This document shows, piece after piece, positions 6,047-13,672 of a DNA stretch of 25,287 nucleotides. Source of the DNA: a virus. Position 1 is the stretch's first letter; each line of letters begins with the position of its first letter. Below the pieces are notes generated by a model that saw nothing but the letters and a program-made list of their open reading frames with translations, was not told the origin of the DNA and searched no databases. The translations under genes and the position numbers were made by a program. The stretch is from positions 1 to 25,287 of IMG/VR virus record IMGVR_UViG_3300001097_000055; one strand, given 5' to 3'.

Positions 6047-6071
6047 GATATCATTATCTATAGGTAATCTT

Positions 6072-6524
6072 ATGGCAAGAAAACTTACATTAAAGCAACA
6101 GGCATGGTGTGACGCCTACCTAGCAGGAAACACTGCATGGAAGAGCGCCCGCATAGCTGGATACTCAGGGAATGATGCCACAATGAGGGTTAGAGGGTCT
6201 AAACAGCTATCAAAAGGTAACATCCAAGAATACTTAGCTAATGCACATAAGAACTCCCCACTTGTAGCCTCGCGCGAACAACGACAGAAGTTTTGGACAG
6301 ATGTAATGAACGGGAATATTACCGAACGTGGCAATGATCCAAAGTTATCAGATCGCCTGAGAGCTTCCGAATTGTTAGGCAAAACCCAAGCCGATTTCAT
6401 TGATCGCATCGACCATTCTGGATCTATGCAACACGACGTAACCACAAAAGTTGATCTATCGGGAATGTCTAAAGATGAATTGAAGTCATTCTTAGCCCTA
6501 TTAGATAAGGCTAAAAAAAGATGA
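6072..6524 (+). CDS. terS: Terminase small subunit
   Basis: 150 residues, usual size for the Terminase_2 family. The N-terminal LTLKQQAWCDAYLAGNTAWKSARIAGYS is the typical helix-turn-helix start of this family (LT.KQ..F..eYL..gna..AA..AGYS), followed by a helix ending IQEYLANA. This DNA-binding domain recognises the packaging site; the C-terminal half should mediate oligomerisation and contact with the large subunit. The stop overlaps the start of the large subunit gene by 4 nt. First gene of the late operon. Confidence 0.88.
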   Translation: MARKLTLKQQAWCDAYLAGNTAWKSARIAGYSGNDATMRVRGSKQLSKGNIQEYLANAHKNSPLVASREQRQKFWTDVMNGNITERGNDPKLSDRLRASELLGKTQADFIDRIDHSGSMQHDVTTKVDLSGMSKDELKSFLALLDKAKKR

Positions 6525-7996
6525 TTAAATCTATAGAGATACCATTCTCTCCTGAAGAAGTAGAGTTAGAACTCGCCCGCAAGGATTTCTACACTTTCGC
6601 TAAGATGACTGCTGAGTTTGAATGGAAAGATAATTGGCATCTTGAATATATCGCCACCAAGTTAGAAAAGGTTGCGAAAGGTGAGATCAAAAGACTGATT
6701 CTAACTATCCCCTTCAGGCATGGGAAGTCACAGTTAGCATCAAGAGCACTACCTGCCTACTACCTTGGCAATCACCCAAATGATCGAATAATAGGGACAA
6801 GCCATTCGTCAACACTCGCCAAAAGCATGAGTAGGGACGCTAAACGGGTTATTCAGTCTGAGATCTATCGAAAGATTTTCCCTGAGACCTCCCTAAATCC
6901 TAAGAAAGTAGCCTCAGATTCTCGCTATAAGAGTATCAATACCTCCGACCAGTGGGATATTATTAACCATAGGGGAGGCTACCTAGCGAAAGGTGCTGGA
7001 CAGGCGATTCAGGGTACTGGCGCAAGCCTTATTATTGTCGATGATGTGTATGGTAATCGAGAGGACGCATACAGCGAGACGATGCGTAGGCGAATAGAGA
7101 ATTGGTTTGATCAGGATGTGAAATCTCGACTCGATAAAGGCGGATCAATGGTTGTTGTAAATACTCGGATGCATCACGCGGACCTGATCGCTTATCTAGG
7201 AGATACATACCCCGGTGAATGGGAAACAATCAACTTCCCCGCGATTAAAGAGAATGATGAAGATCCTGATGACCCCAGAGGAATCGGTGAACCGTTGTGG
7301 CCTTGGAGGATGTCGTCAGAAGAGCTTCTAGCCATAAAGAAAAGCAGACCTGACATCTACTATGGATCCTATCAGGGTGTACCAAGTCCTCCCGGAGGAA
7401 CGCTCCTTAAAAAGGAAGGTATTCAATATTTCAGTGTGCATGATTTGGATCTTAACGAAGCCACAATTATTCAAAGTTGGGATTTAAGGCACGGTGGAAA
7501 GGGTAAAAATACTTCATTCGCTGTAGGTCAATTGTGGGCAATGATTGGGGCTAATGCTTACATGCTAGATCAATGTCGCGGCAAATGGGATTCAACCGAG
7601 ACCCTTAATATTATCAAAGCCAAGGCTGAAGACCCTTTGTGGTCCAGAGCTAGAGCTAAACTTATTGAAGCTAAAGCTGATGGAAAGACACTTATTCCTA
7701 TGCTTAAGCAACACGTACCGGGCATTCTACCGATTGAACCCAAGGGATCTAAAGAGGGGCGTGTTATGGCGATCCAGCCTTATTGGAGTGCTCTTAATAT
7801 CTTCATTCCTAACACAGGTTGGGCCCCAGCGTTTGAAATAGAAGCATTAAGGTTTCCAACGGGTAAAAACGATGATCAGGTCGACGCGATGAGCCAAGCA
7901 CTGAATTATTTATATAACGGTATCTATAGCAATAAATCTAAACCCCAAACTATTGGTTCCGCCAATAACCGAGGTCGCATCCAAGGAGGCTGGTAA
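6521..7996 (+). CDS. terL: Terminase large subunit (packaging ATPase and nuclease)
   Basis: 491 residues. The ATPase domain has the Walker A-like IPFRHGKSQ (RHGKS 66-70), Walker B SLIIVDDVY (D174, D175) and the coupling segment VVNTRMH. The C-terminal RNase H-like nuclease has IQSWDLR (D321), an EAKADGK segment and GKNDDQVDAM (D451, D452, D455), which fits the terminase C-terminal domain first named for phage psiM2. The position where many relatives have an Asp before S-x-x-VG reads KNTSFAVG here, a possible change of a secondary acidic residue. The protein cuts concatemers and pumps DNA into the prohead through the portal encoded next. Confidence 0.93.
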   Translation: MIKSIEIPFSPEEVELELARKDFYTFAKMTAEFEWKDNWHLEYIATKLEKVAKGEIKRLILTIPFRHGKSQLASRALPAYYLGNHPNDRIIGTSHSSTLAKSMSRDAKRVIQSEIYRKIFPETSLNPKKVASDSRYKSINTSDQWDIINHRGGYLAKGAGQAIQGTGASLIIVDDVYGNREDAYSETMRRRIENWFDQDVKSRLDKGGSMVVVNTRMHHADLIAYLGDTYPGEWETINFPAIKENDEDPDDPRGIGEPLWPWRMSSEELLAIKKSRPDIYYGSYQGVPSPPGGTLLKKEGIQYFSVHDLDLNEATIIQSWDLRHGGKGKNTSFAVGQLWAMIGANAYMLDQCRGKWDSTETLNIIKAKAEDPLWSRARAKLIEAKADGKTLIPMLKQHVPGILPIEPKGSKEGRVMAIQPYWSALNIFIPNTGWAPAFEIEALRFPTGKNDDQVDAMSQALNYLYNGIYSNKSKPQTIGSANNRGRIQGGW

Positions 7997-7997
7997 T

Positions 7998-10112
7998 ATG
8001 TCCAAAAATAATCTTTATAAAAAATACAAAGTCAAACATCATTCTGAGTCAAATGCAACCCCTCAATTAGAAAGAGTTAATTTGCGGTTGTCTAATCCTG
8101 AACTTTCAAATTTGGAAGAATCCGGCAGACCGAATACATACTATGTTGACGGGATGCCGAGCGGAAAAGATTCAACCTATCAGTACAATTATTATGCAAG
8201 AGGCACTAGAGGAGACCCTGGTGCATATTGGCAGACCTATTTATCAGATCCTTTGGTCAAATCCTCGGTAGATAGCACTCATGAAGGGCTTGTTTCAGGG
8301 GATTGGGCAGTGGTTGCGCCCGCTTGCTCAGATGACCACGAACTATGCCTTGAGCAAGCTGCATTTGTTTCCTCCAGCCTTCTTAGCAAACCATCCTCTT
8401 GGAAGGAATTCCTAAAAGGTTGGACACTAGGCGATAGAGTTTACGGATTCTCACTCTGGGAAATTATAGACAATGAGGATGGTGGTATATCCAAACTTGC
8501 ATATCGTAGACCTGGAACCGTTAAACGATGGGTATTTAGTGAGGATGGCAGGCAATGGATTGGCACAGAATTTGAATATGAAGGCGGTCAATCTGATGTC
8601 TATATCGAAGCTGAAAACCTTCTAATTTATAGCACCGGAATCGGCCTTGATTTGGAAGGTGTTTCAGCGATCAGACCTGTTGTCAGATGGACAGAAATTA
8701 AACAACTCATCACCCAGATTGAGACAGCCGCCGCTGAATCTCATGGCAACGGATATCGAACTGTTAAAGCGACTGGAGATCTCTTTGATACGGGGGACCT
8801 GCAACGCATCAAAGATGAAATAAATGCGGCGAGTGCTCTTGATGATCCCATATTTGCCTTTCCCGGTTATGAAATGGACTGGATCTCACCTGGTGGAAAA
8901 CTTCCTGATTTTCAATCCCTCCGGACCTATTGTGATTCACAGATTGCCCTTGCTCTTCAAGCTACGGGTTCATTGGTTGGACTTGGCAAATATGGAACGC
9001 AAGCCCTCGCTGAAACAAAAGACCAGCAAGAGAATATTAGACGTATTTCCTACTTCGGAACATCAGTTTGTGACCTAATTAATGAGCATATTGTGAGACG
9101 TATTGTTGATACCGTTTGGGGACCGCAAGAGCATTACCCAGAACTTACTTTCAATCTGGGATCTGAAACAAAAGATCCAGACCGTCTAAATAAGGTGATT
9201 CAGGCGGTTCAAGCTGGAATATTGGATTTAACAAATGATGATCGTAACCAGATTCGCGAAGAGCTGGGATTCGACCCCGTTGCAGATGCAGAAGTTGCCC
9301 CAGAAGTCAAACCCGAATTTTCACACAACTTGACCCTATCTAAAAAAGATATTGAAGGGCTTTCAGGGGCACTTGAAAAGATTGAATCTAAGGCTGCTAA
9401 AGAAGCACAGACGGTAATTAAATCCATGCGCGATGCCTATGTGAATCGAAGTGCAGACATCACCAATAGAATGGATTTAAGGGGTCTGACTAAGGCTATA
9501 TCCGACGAGTATCAACCCGCGATTAGAAACGCTATTCAACCATCTGTTCGCAACCTGATTGAAACGGGCAAATCTAGCGTTCTTTATGAACTTGGAGTTA
9601 CAGACAAGATTGCTAAAGCGTCTGCAACTGCCGCACCATTTGGAAGCAATAGTTTTGCCATAGCGGAGGCAGATCGAATTGCCACGCATATTACAAATGT
9701 TAATTCTTCTTATTTAGAAAACAACGCTGTTTCAGAACTTGAAGGGAACGTTAGAAATAAAACTAAGCCTCCGATTCAAAAGGCAACTGCAACTAAATCC
9801 CTCATTGCTGGCTATACCGGAAGAAGTATTAACCAGGGGCGCACAGCAATTATCTCAAGTATCCAAGAACAAGCTAGAAATAAGGGTATTAAAGACACTC
9901 GCGTCATGGCTGAATATTCAAGCGTCCTAGAATTCAACACTTGCATCCCTTGTGCTCACGCGGATGGGGAACGCGCCGAAGTTGGAAGTTCTAAATACAA
10001 CCGGCTTAACCCTCCTAATATATGCGACGGTGGGGATCGATGCAGGTGCATCTGGTCATATATCCTCCCCTCCGAAGAAGGTTATCAAGATATATTAAAT
10101 GACTTGGAATGA
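7998..10112 (+). CDS. Portal protein (DUF935/Mu gp29-like) fused to MuF-type minor head protein
   Basis: 704 residues from the ATG at 7998, which follows an AAGGAGG site by 9 nt. The frame extends up to 7953 but that start lies inside terL and lacks a ribosome site. Residues about 30-440 resemble the Mu gp29 portal family: KEFLKGWTLGDRVYGFSLWEI, a PGTVKRWVFSEDG segment, and a long helix region followed by an ALQATGSLVGLGKYGTQALAE segment. Residues about 480-704 are a MuF/SPP1 gp7-like head morphogenesis domain ending in its cysteine cluster: TCIPC (C649, C652), then CDGGDRCRC (C676, C682, C684). In Mu these are separate genes (29 and 30); here they form one reading frame. The product would be the dodecameric portal with an inward-facing minor head domain. 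Confidence 0.85.
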   Translation: MSKNNLYKKYKVKHHSESNATPQLERVNLRLSNPELSNLEESGRPNTYYVDGMPSGKDSTYQYNYYARGTRGDPGAYWQTYLSDPLVKSSVDSTHEGLVSGDWAVVAPACSDDHELCLEQAAFVSSSLLSKPSSWKEFLKGWTLGDRVYGFSLWEIIDNEDGGISKLAYRRPGTVKRWVFSEDGRQWIGTEFEYEGGQSDVYIEAENLLIYSTGIGLDLEGVSAIRPVVRWTEIKQLITQIETAAAESHGNGYRTVKATGDLFDTGDLQRIKDEINAASALDDPIFAFPGYEMDWISPGGKLPDFQSLRTYCDSQIALALQATGSLVGLGKYGTQALAETKDQQENIRRISYFGTSVCDLINEHIVRRIVDTVWGPQEHYPELTFNLGSETKDPDRLNKVIQAVQAGILDLTNDDRNQIREELGFDPVADAEVAPEVKPEFSHNLTLSKKDIEGLSGALEKIESKAAKEAQTVIKSMRDAYVNRSADITNRMDLRGLTKAISDEYQPAIRNAIQPSVRNLIETGKSSVLYELGVTDKIAKASATAAPFGSNSFAIAEADRIATHITNVNSSYLENNAVSELEGNVRNKTKPPIQKATATKSLIAGYTGRSINQGRTAIISSIQEQARNKGIKDTRVMAEYSSVLEFNTCIPCAHADGERAEVGSSKYNRLNPPNICDGGDRCRCIWSYILPSEEGYQDILNDLE

Positions 10113-10143
10113 CTTGGAATAAATTTATTAACTCGGTTATCTT

Positions 10144-10168
10144 CTTATATACTACTACCAATAGTAGT
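10144..10168 (+). promoter_or_regulatory. Possible internal late promoter / hairpin before the protease gene
   Basis: CTTATAT (10144-10150) recalls the repeats at 5898 and 6028. It is followed by a 7-bp inverted repeat ACTACTA-CCAA-TAGTAGT (10151-10168), then ATAGGTG (10176-10182), whose AGGTG is also the ribosome site of the next gene. Promoter activity is a guess; the hairpin may instead be an mRNA processing or stability element. Confidence 0.3.
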
Positions 10169-10188
10169 TCCCTCAATAGGTGCAATTT

Positions 10189-11214
10189 ATGTCTAAAGAA
10201 ATTAAAGATAAGGCCATTCAATTTAGCCTTAAATTCTCATCCCATGACTCTGATTTTAAAGGTGAAAACCCTAATACTTCTTGGGTCAAGATCTTGCCCC
10301 TGGATGAAGTGATTCAATATGGGGATTCTGAGATCACTTTCAACATGACTTATCTTAGAGAGATCGTATCTCAAACCACAAATCTTAATAATCATTTTGA
10401 TGATGTTGCTAACGGAACGCCTTACAGAATGCCCGTATGGCAGGATCATCAGAGATCTCACGATAGGGATGGCAGCGTTTTAGAAGTCAAAATGGCTAAT
10501 AGGGACGGTTTCACTGGGGTATGGGCCAAGATTGAGCGGACTAAAGATACTCAGTTAGCCCTTGATGAGGGCCGTCTAGGTTATGTCTCAGCCGGCATCA
10601 GCCCGGAATATGTGACGCAAGATGGCCAAAAGTTTGGACCTATTATTAGAGAAATATCGCTAACAGCGGACCCATTCTTAAAAAACATAGGGTCGATTCA
10701 AGATACTTACGAAGTTGAATTGTCAAAAACCAATTACGCTAATTTAGCAAGTGGAGAAACTATGAACCCTAAAGAAAAGAAAGAACAGTTGGATGCACTC
10801 GAAAAGGCGCTAAAAGCTACCCCGGAAATGGCCGAAATTCTAGCCGAACTTCAAGCTCTTATGAAGAAAGTTCAAGAGCAACAGAAGGAGAATGCTAAGG
10901 AGCTGGACTTGGCAGAAGATAACACAGAAGATGTTGAACCTGTTGAACCGGCGTTGAGCACTACCGATGATACTGAGATCGTCACTCTGTCGCAAATTAG
11001 CGATCTCGTAACGTCCCTTATCAAACCGCTTCAAGATGACCTCAAGTCTCTTAATATGGTTCCTAAGCGCGTCCTTAACCTTCACGAAAGAGGGACTCAG
11101 GGAGAACCCGAGCAAGTTCTTGAGTTCGCTAATTACGGTGATAAGATTGAACACTTGATGAAGACGAATAAGTGCTCTCGCCTGGAAGCGTTGGATATCG
11201 AAATGAATTCCTAA
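10189..11214 (+). CDS. Prohead protease with C-terminal scaffold (Mu I-like)
   Basis: 341 residues from the ATG at 10189, six nt after AGGTG; a GTG at 10180 is possible but overlaps that ribosome site. Residues 1 to about 185 look like a phage Mu I-type serine protease: candidate His in WQDHQRSHDRDG (H87 or H91), GYVSAGISPEY with candidate nucleophile S134, and REISLTADPFLKNIG closing the domain. The rest is a charged, helical scaffold region (KEKKEQLDALEKALKATPEMAEILAELQALMKKVQEQQKENAKE) with an acidic linker and a C-terminal helix, typical of capsid scaffolds. It lies directly before the capsid gene. The protease should cleave the scaffold and capsid precursors during maturation. Confidence 0.82.
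   Translation: MSKEIKDKAIQFSLKFSSHDSDFKGENPNTSWVKILPLDEVIQYGDSEITFNMTYLREIVSQTTNLNNHFDDVANGTPYRMPVWQDHQRSHDRDGSVLEVKMANRDGFTGVWAKIERTKDTQLALDEGRLGYVSAGISPEYVTQDGQKFGPIIREISLTADPFLKNIGSIQDTYEVELSKTNYANLASGETMNPKEKKEQLDALEKALKATPEMAEILAELQALMKKVQEQQKENAKELDLAEDNTEDVEPVEPALSTTDDTEIVTLSQISDLVTSLIKPLQDDLKSLNMVPKRVLNLHERGTQGEPEQVLEFANYGDKIEHLMKTNKCSRLEALDIEMNS
10762..11214 (+). CDS. Nested scaffold protein from internal in-frame start
   Basis: An in-frame ATG at 10762 follows a GGAG site by a suitable gap and begins MNPKEKKEQLDALEK, exactly where the protease domain ends and the scaffold helix starts. It would give a 150-residue stand-alone scaffold sharing the C-terminus of the protease. Mu (I and Z) and lambda (C and Nu3) use the same arrangement. 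The start is inferred from sequence and precedent. Confidence 0.65.
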   Translation: MNPKEKKEQLDALEKALKATPEMAEILAELQALMKKVQEQQKENAKELDLAEDNTEDVEPVEPALSTTDDTEIVTLSQISDLVTSLIKPLQDDLKSLNMVPKRVLNLHERGTQGEPEQVLEFANYGDKIEHLMKTNKCSRLEALDIEMNS

Positions 11215-11254
11215 TTTAACCTTTAACATAACCTCTAACATAACCTTAACAAAC
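11215..11254 (+). repeat. Imperfect 12-nt tandem repeat in the capsid mRNA leader
   Basis: Units CTTTAACATAAC (11221-11232) and CTCTAACATAAC (11233-11244) differ at one base, with partial units TTTAAC before and CTTAACAAAC after. The whole leader to 11276 is almost free of G, so it should be unstructured RNA upstream of the capsid ribosome site, which would favour high translation. Confidence 0.7.
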
Positions 11255-11288
11255 CAGTTTTTTAACTTAAACAAAACGGAGAATGAAA

Positions 11289-12209
11289 ATGAGTTTTGAT
11301 ATTTCACAGATAGCAAACGCTAGAACCTCGCAAATTTACCAGGGGCTGAAAGATGATGGTGTCCTAAAAACCAGCATGACTGACATTGTGTGTCAGGTCG
11401 TCCCGACCAGTGGGATTGCTGGCCATGCCGGCAAGATCTCGACCCTGGATTTTCAGGCTATTGCACCCACTAACGCCCTTACAGGATTTAAAACCATGGG
11501 CACCGACGCAACCGAACTCACAACCCCGATGAGTGATCGGGTGTATGAGATTCAAGAGATCTCGCACTTTAAGGAATACCCGCGCGCAATGGATAAAGAT
11601 AAACTTTTTCAGAAAGTTAAAAATTCCTTTGTTCCGCACCTTCAGGCTCAGATCGAGTTCGACAAAGACGATGAATTGAATTCTGTTTTATCCGGTGCTG
11701 GAACGTCCAGCACGAACTCTCAAGATGTGACTGTAAGGGCTCTTTCACTGGCAGCTAGTGAACAGTGGACCGACCCGGCTAGTACACCCCTTTCTGATCT
11801 ACGGGACGCCGCACAAGATTCTCTTGCAGACTCCCTTTTTCTCGGGTTGAGCAAGGCAAATCAGCTTCGGGATCATGATGATTTTCAATCTCAGACCGGA
11901 TACAAGAATGCTACAGCTTCACAGCTTGCTGAATATCTTGCGGATTATCTTGGCATTCAGCGCGTGATAATCGGTAACCGTATTTTTCAGGATGGTGCTC
12001 AAAGTGCGGCAGCCGATATTCAGCGCGTTTCATCAAGTGCTGTTTGTGCATTTAATTCAGCTAATATTTTGTATTTGGATTGGACATCTGCCGAATTTGA
12101 ACACGATGAGACCACCAAAAATAACAGATCACAGCTTTATGGTCGCGCGAATGCTTCGATCGTGGTTGTGAATCCCCTGTATGCAATTGCTTTCACGGAT
12201 GTTGCATAA
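11289..12209 (+). CDS. Major capsid protein
   Basis: 306 residues from the ATG at 11289. The frame also offers an ATG at 11283, but the CGGAGA ribosome site (11277-11282) touches it, so 11289 with a 6-nt gap is chosen. Size, position after protease-scaffold and absence of other candidates support the call; the fold is expected to be HK97-type. The N-terminus is helical, the acidic RYYEIQ-like stretch reads DRVYEIQEISHFKEYPRAMD, and the end ASIVVVNPLYAIAFTDVA is hydrophobic like a capsid C-terminal strand. Codon choice looks richer in C-ending codons than its neighbours, consistent with high expression. No cleavage site could be assigned. Confidence 0.82.
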   Translation: MSFDISQIANARTSQIYQGLKDDGVLKTSMTDIVCQVVPTSGIAGHAGKISTLDFQAIAPTNALTGFKTMGTDATELTTPMSDRVYEIQEISHFKEYPRAMDKDKLFQKVKNSFVPHLQAQIEFDKDDELNSVLSGAGTSSTNSQDVTVRALSLAASEQWTDPASTPLSDLRDAAQDSLADSLFLGLSKANQLRDHDDFQSQTGYKNATASQLAEYLADYLGIQRVIIGNRIFQDGAQSAAADIQRVSSSAVCAFNSANILYLDWTSAEFEHDETTKNNRSQLYGRANASIVVVNPLYAIAFTDVA

Positions 12210-12216
12210 GCCGAGT

Positions 12217-12260
12217 TGATGGAACGGTTTAAGGGGGGTTCGATTCCCTCCCCATCATTA
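12217..12260 (+). other. tRNA-minihelix-like hairpin after the capsid gene
   Basis: TGATGG (12217-12222) pairs with CCATCA (12252-12257). Between them lies a TPsiC-like arm: GGGGG (12234-12238), loop TTCGATT (12239-12245), CCCTC (12246-12250). The 3' part looks like the end of a tRNA, but D and anticodon arms are missing, only 11 nt (12223-12233) replace them, and no CCA is encoded. It is not a functional tRNA. It may be an mRNA-end stabiliser or a tRNA-like recognition element. Confidence 0.45.
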
Positions 12261-12293
12261 TATTAAGTTTTAACCCGCCAAGAGGATCTCGAA

Positions 12294-12521
12294 ATGAACT
12301 ACCGTAAACATGAAAACAAATGGATTCCCTTAAAGGAGTTTGAAAAGCTCCAACAAAAGGAGGTGATCATATCTGAGGCACCTAAAAAAGATGATGATCT
12401 TGAAGATCAAACTCGATCCGATTTATACAGTTTAGCTAAAGATCAAGGTTTAGATCCTGAATGGAATGGGAACACCAAAGAGGATTTCATTCAGATGTTG
12501 GAGGATTCACAAAATGATTAA
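12294..12521 (+). CDS. Small head protein with SAP/Rho-N-like C-terminus
   Basis: 75 residues, GAGGA ribosome site upstream. The C-terminal half (TRSDLYSLAKDQGLDPEWNGNTKEDFIQML) has the two-helix pattern of SAP- or Rho-N-like domains (s..eL..lAk..Gl......tK.elI..L) often found in small proteins between capsid and connector genes. The N-terminal half is charged with no recognised domain. Its stop overlaps the next start. Possibly a head completion or decoration accessory; function not established. Confidence 0.65.
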   Translation: MNYRKHENKWIPLKEFEKLQQKEVIISEAPKKDDDLEDQTRSDLYSLAKDQGLDPEWNGNTKEDFIQMLEDSQND

Positions 12522-12942
12522 TATTCACGGTGCAACCCTTAGTAATGTTGTTGCAAACCTTCCCCTTAAAGCTGCACGAATTACAGCGACTTCCCAGCCG
12601 GTTAATACCGCATTGGTTCAACAGTGGATCGAGAGCGCATCCGGCCAAATTAATGCACTTCTCGCCCGTCACAACATGGAAACGTTAGGTGAAGATGAAC
12701 AACATCTTGTAAGGGCTGGTATCGAAGCCTTTGCGGGTGCGATGGCGCTAGGAAAATTCGGCGCTGATTCAGATACTCGAAAACCTTTCTGGGATATTTG
12801 GAATGGATGCCGCAAAACAGTGAGAGAAACACCCCAAGATCTAGGTAATTCAATGCTCCCAGAAGACGCGATTATTACGAATATAGATCTAGAAGATCCA
12901 ACCCGAACTAGCTGGACATCTAAAACATTCGGAGGGTGGTAA
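12514..12942 (+). CDS. Head-tail connector / adaptor protein (Mu gp36-like position)
   Basis: 142 residues from the ATG at 12514, preceded by GGAGG near 12500; an upstream in-frame ATG at 12466 is inside the previous gene and lacks a site. The protein is largely helical at the start (VQQWIESASGQINALLARH, VRAGIEAFAGAMALGKFG), the helical-bundle look of gp6/gp36-type adaptors that dock under the portal. Position between capsid and tail completion genes fits. It overlaps the previous gene by 8 nt. Family membership is inferred from length, helical pattern and order. Confidence 0.6.
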   Translation: MINIHGATLSNVVANLPLKAARITATSQPVNTALVQQWIESASGQINALLARHNMETLGEDEQHLVRAGIEAFAGAMALGKFGADSDTRKPFWDIWNGCRKTVRETPQDLGNSMLPEDAIITNIDLEDPTRTSWTSKTFGGW

Positions 12943-12944
12943 AT

Positions 12945-13127
12945 ATGAAGAATGTAATACTTAAAAGACAATGCACCTTAATTTTAGGCATCGAATCAAA
13001 GCCTCTTAAATGTGGTGATTATGCCGTTATTTCTAACGAGAATTACGCCAAGTTCAAAGATTGGTTCCAACTCATTGAAGACGTCCCTGATACAGGCTCC
13101 ATAGAACCCTTAGAAGAGGGTTCCTGA
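12945..13127 (+). CDS. Small hypothetical head-tail joining protein
   Basis: 60 residues from the ATG at 12945 with GGAGGG at 12931-12936; a GTG at 12936 overlaps that site and the previous stop, so it is rejected. The sequence starts with a strand-rich part (KNVILKRQCTLILGIESKPLKCGDYAVIS) and ends acidic. It has no recognised domain. Tight spacing (2 nt to each neighbour) shows it belongs to the connector block. Confidence 0.6.
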   Translation: MKNVILKRQCTLILGIESKPLKCGDYAVISNENYAKFKDWFQLIEDVPDTGSIEPLEEGS

Positions 13128-13129
13128 TC

Positions 13130-13672
13130 ATGTTAGAACTTAGGCTAGGCATCGGAGACAATGACGCGATAGCGCGCATGATCGGCGTTATTGATTCGAT
13201 GGATATTAAGGAGATTTGGCCAAGTCTAGTAAAAGAAATTATCCATCCTTTTGTGATTAGACACGTAAGGGCCAATTTCGACGCTCAAGGCAAACTTGGT
13301 GGGCAAAATTGGAACTATAATGGTGAGCCAAAATATGCTGCATATAAGATGGCAGCGACCGGGCATCAAGAGGTTCTAAGGTGGAAAAAAGGCAGAAGAG
13401 AGATCCTATATCCATCCCTAGCCTTCGTTAATGGGTTTGGACATCTCTTTAGAATGACATCGACAAGCGTGAGAATCGGAACAACGGTTCCCTACGCAGG
13501 AAGACTTGCAAAAGGTGGAGTCAATCAATTTGGCGAAACCTACCCCGGTCGAAACCCAATGAAAATGAAACGGGCATCCAAGAAGAACTTAGTAACGATG
13601 ATCCAACGGGGGATTATGAGAGGCATAGCTCCTAAAGGCATGGGCATTAGAGATGTGAGGCATTCACTATGA
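13130..13672 (+). CDS. Tail completion / virion morphogenesis protein (Mu gpG-like)
   Basis: 180 residues. FVIRHVRANFDAQGKLGGQNWNYNGEPKYAAYK recalls the phage virion morphogenesis family of Mu gpG and HK97 gp10-type proteins (i...i..nF..~g...g..W......Y), and the later TSTSVRIGTTVPYAGRLAKGGVNQFG matches the conserved strand and GG-turn (s.~v.iGt..pYA..hq.G). These proteins join head and tail. It overlaps the tail terminator gene by 4 nt. Confidence 0.75.
   Translation: MLELRLGIGDNDAIARMIGVIDSMDIKEIWPSLVKEIIHPFVIRHVRANFDAQGKLGGQNWNYNGEPKYAAYKMAATGHQEVLRWKKGRREILYPSLAFVNGFGHLFRMTSTSVRIGTTVPYAGRLAKGGVNQFGETYPGRNPMKMKRASKKNLVTMIQRGIMRGIAPKGMGIRDVRHSL

Noticed and set aside
12217-12260. A complete tRNA gene
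   Set aside because: Only the acceptor-like stem and T arm exist; D arm, anticodon arm and CCA are missing.
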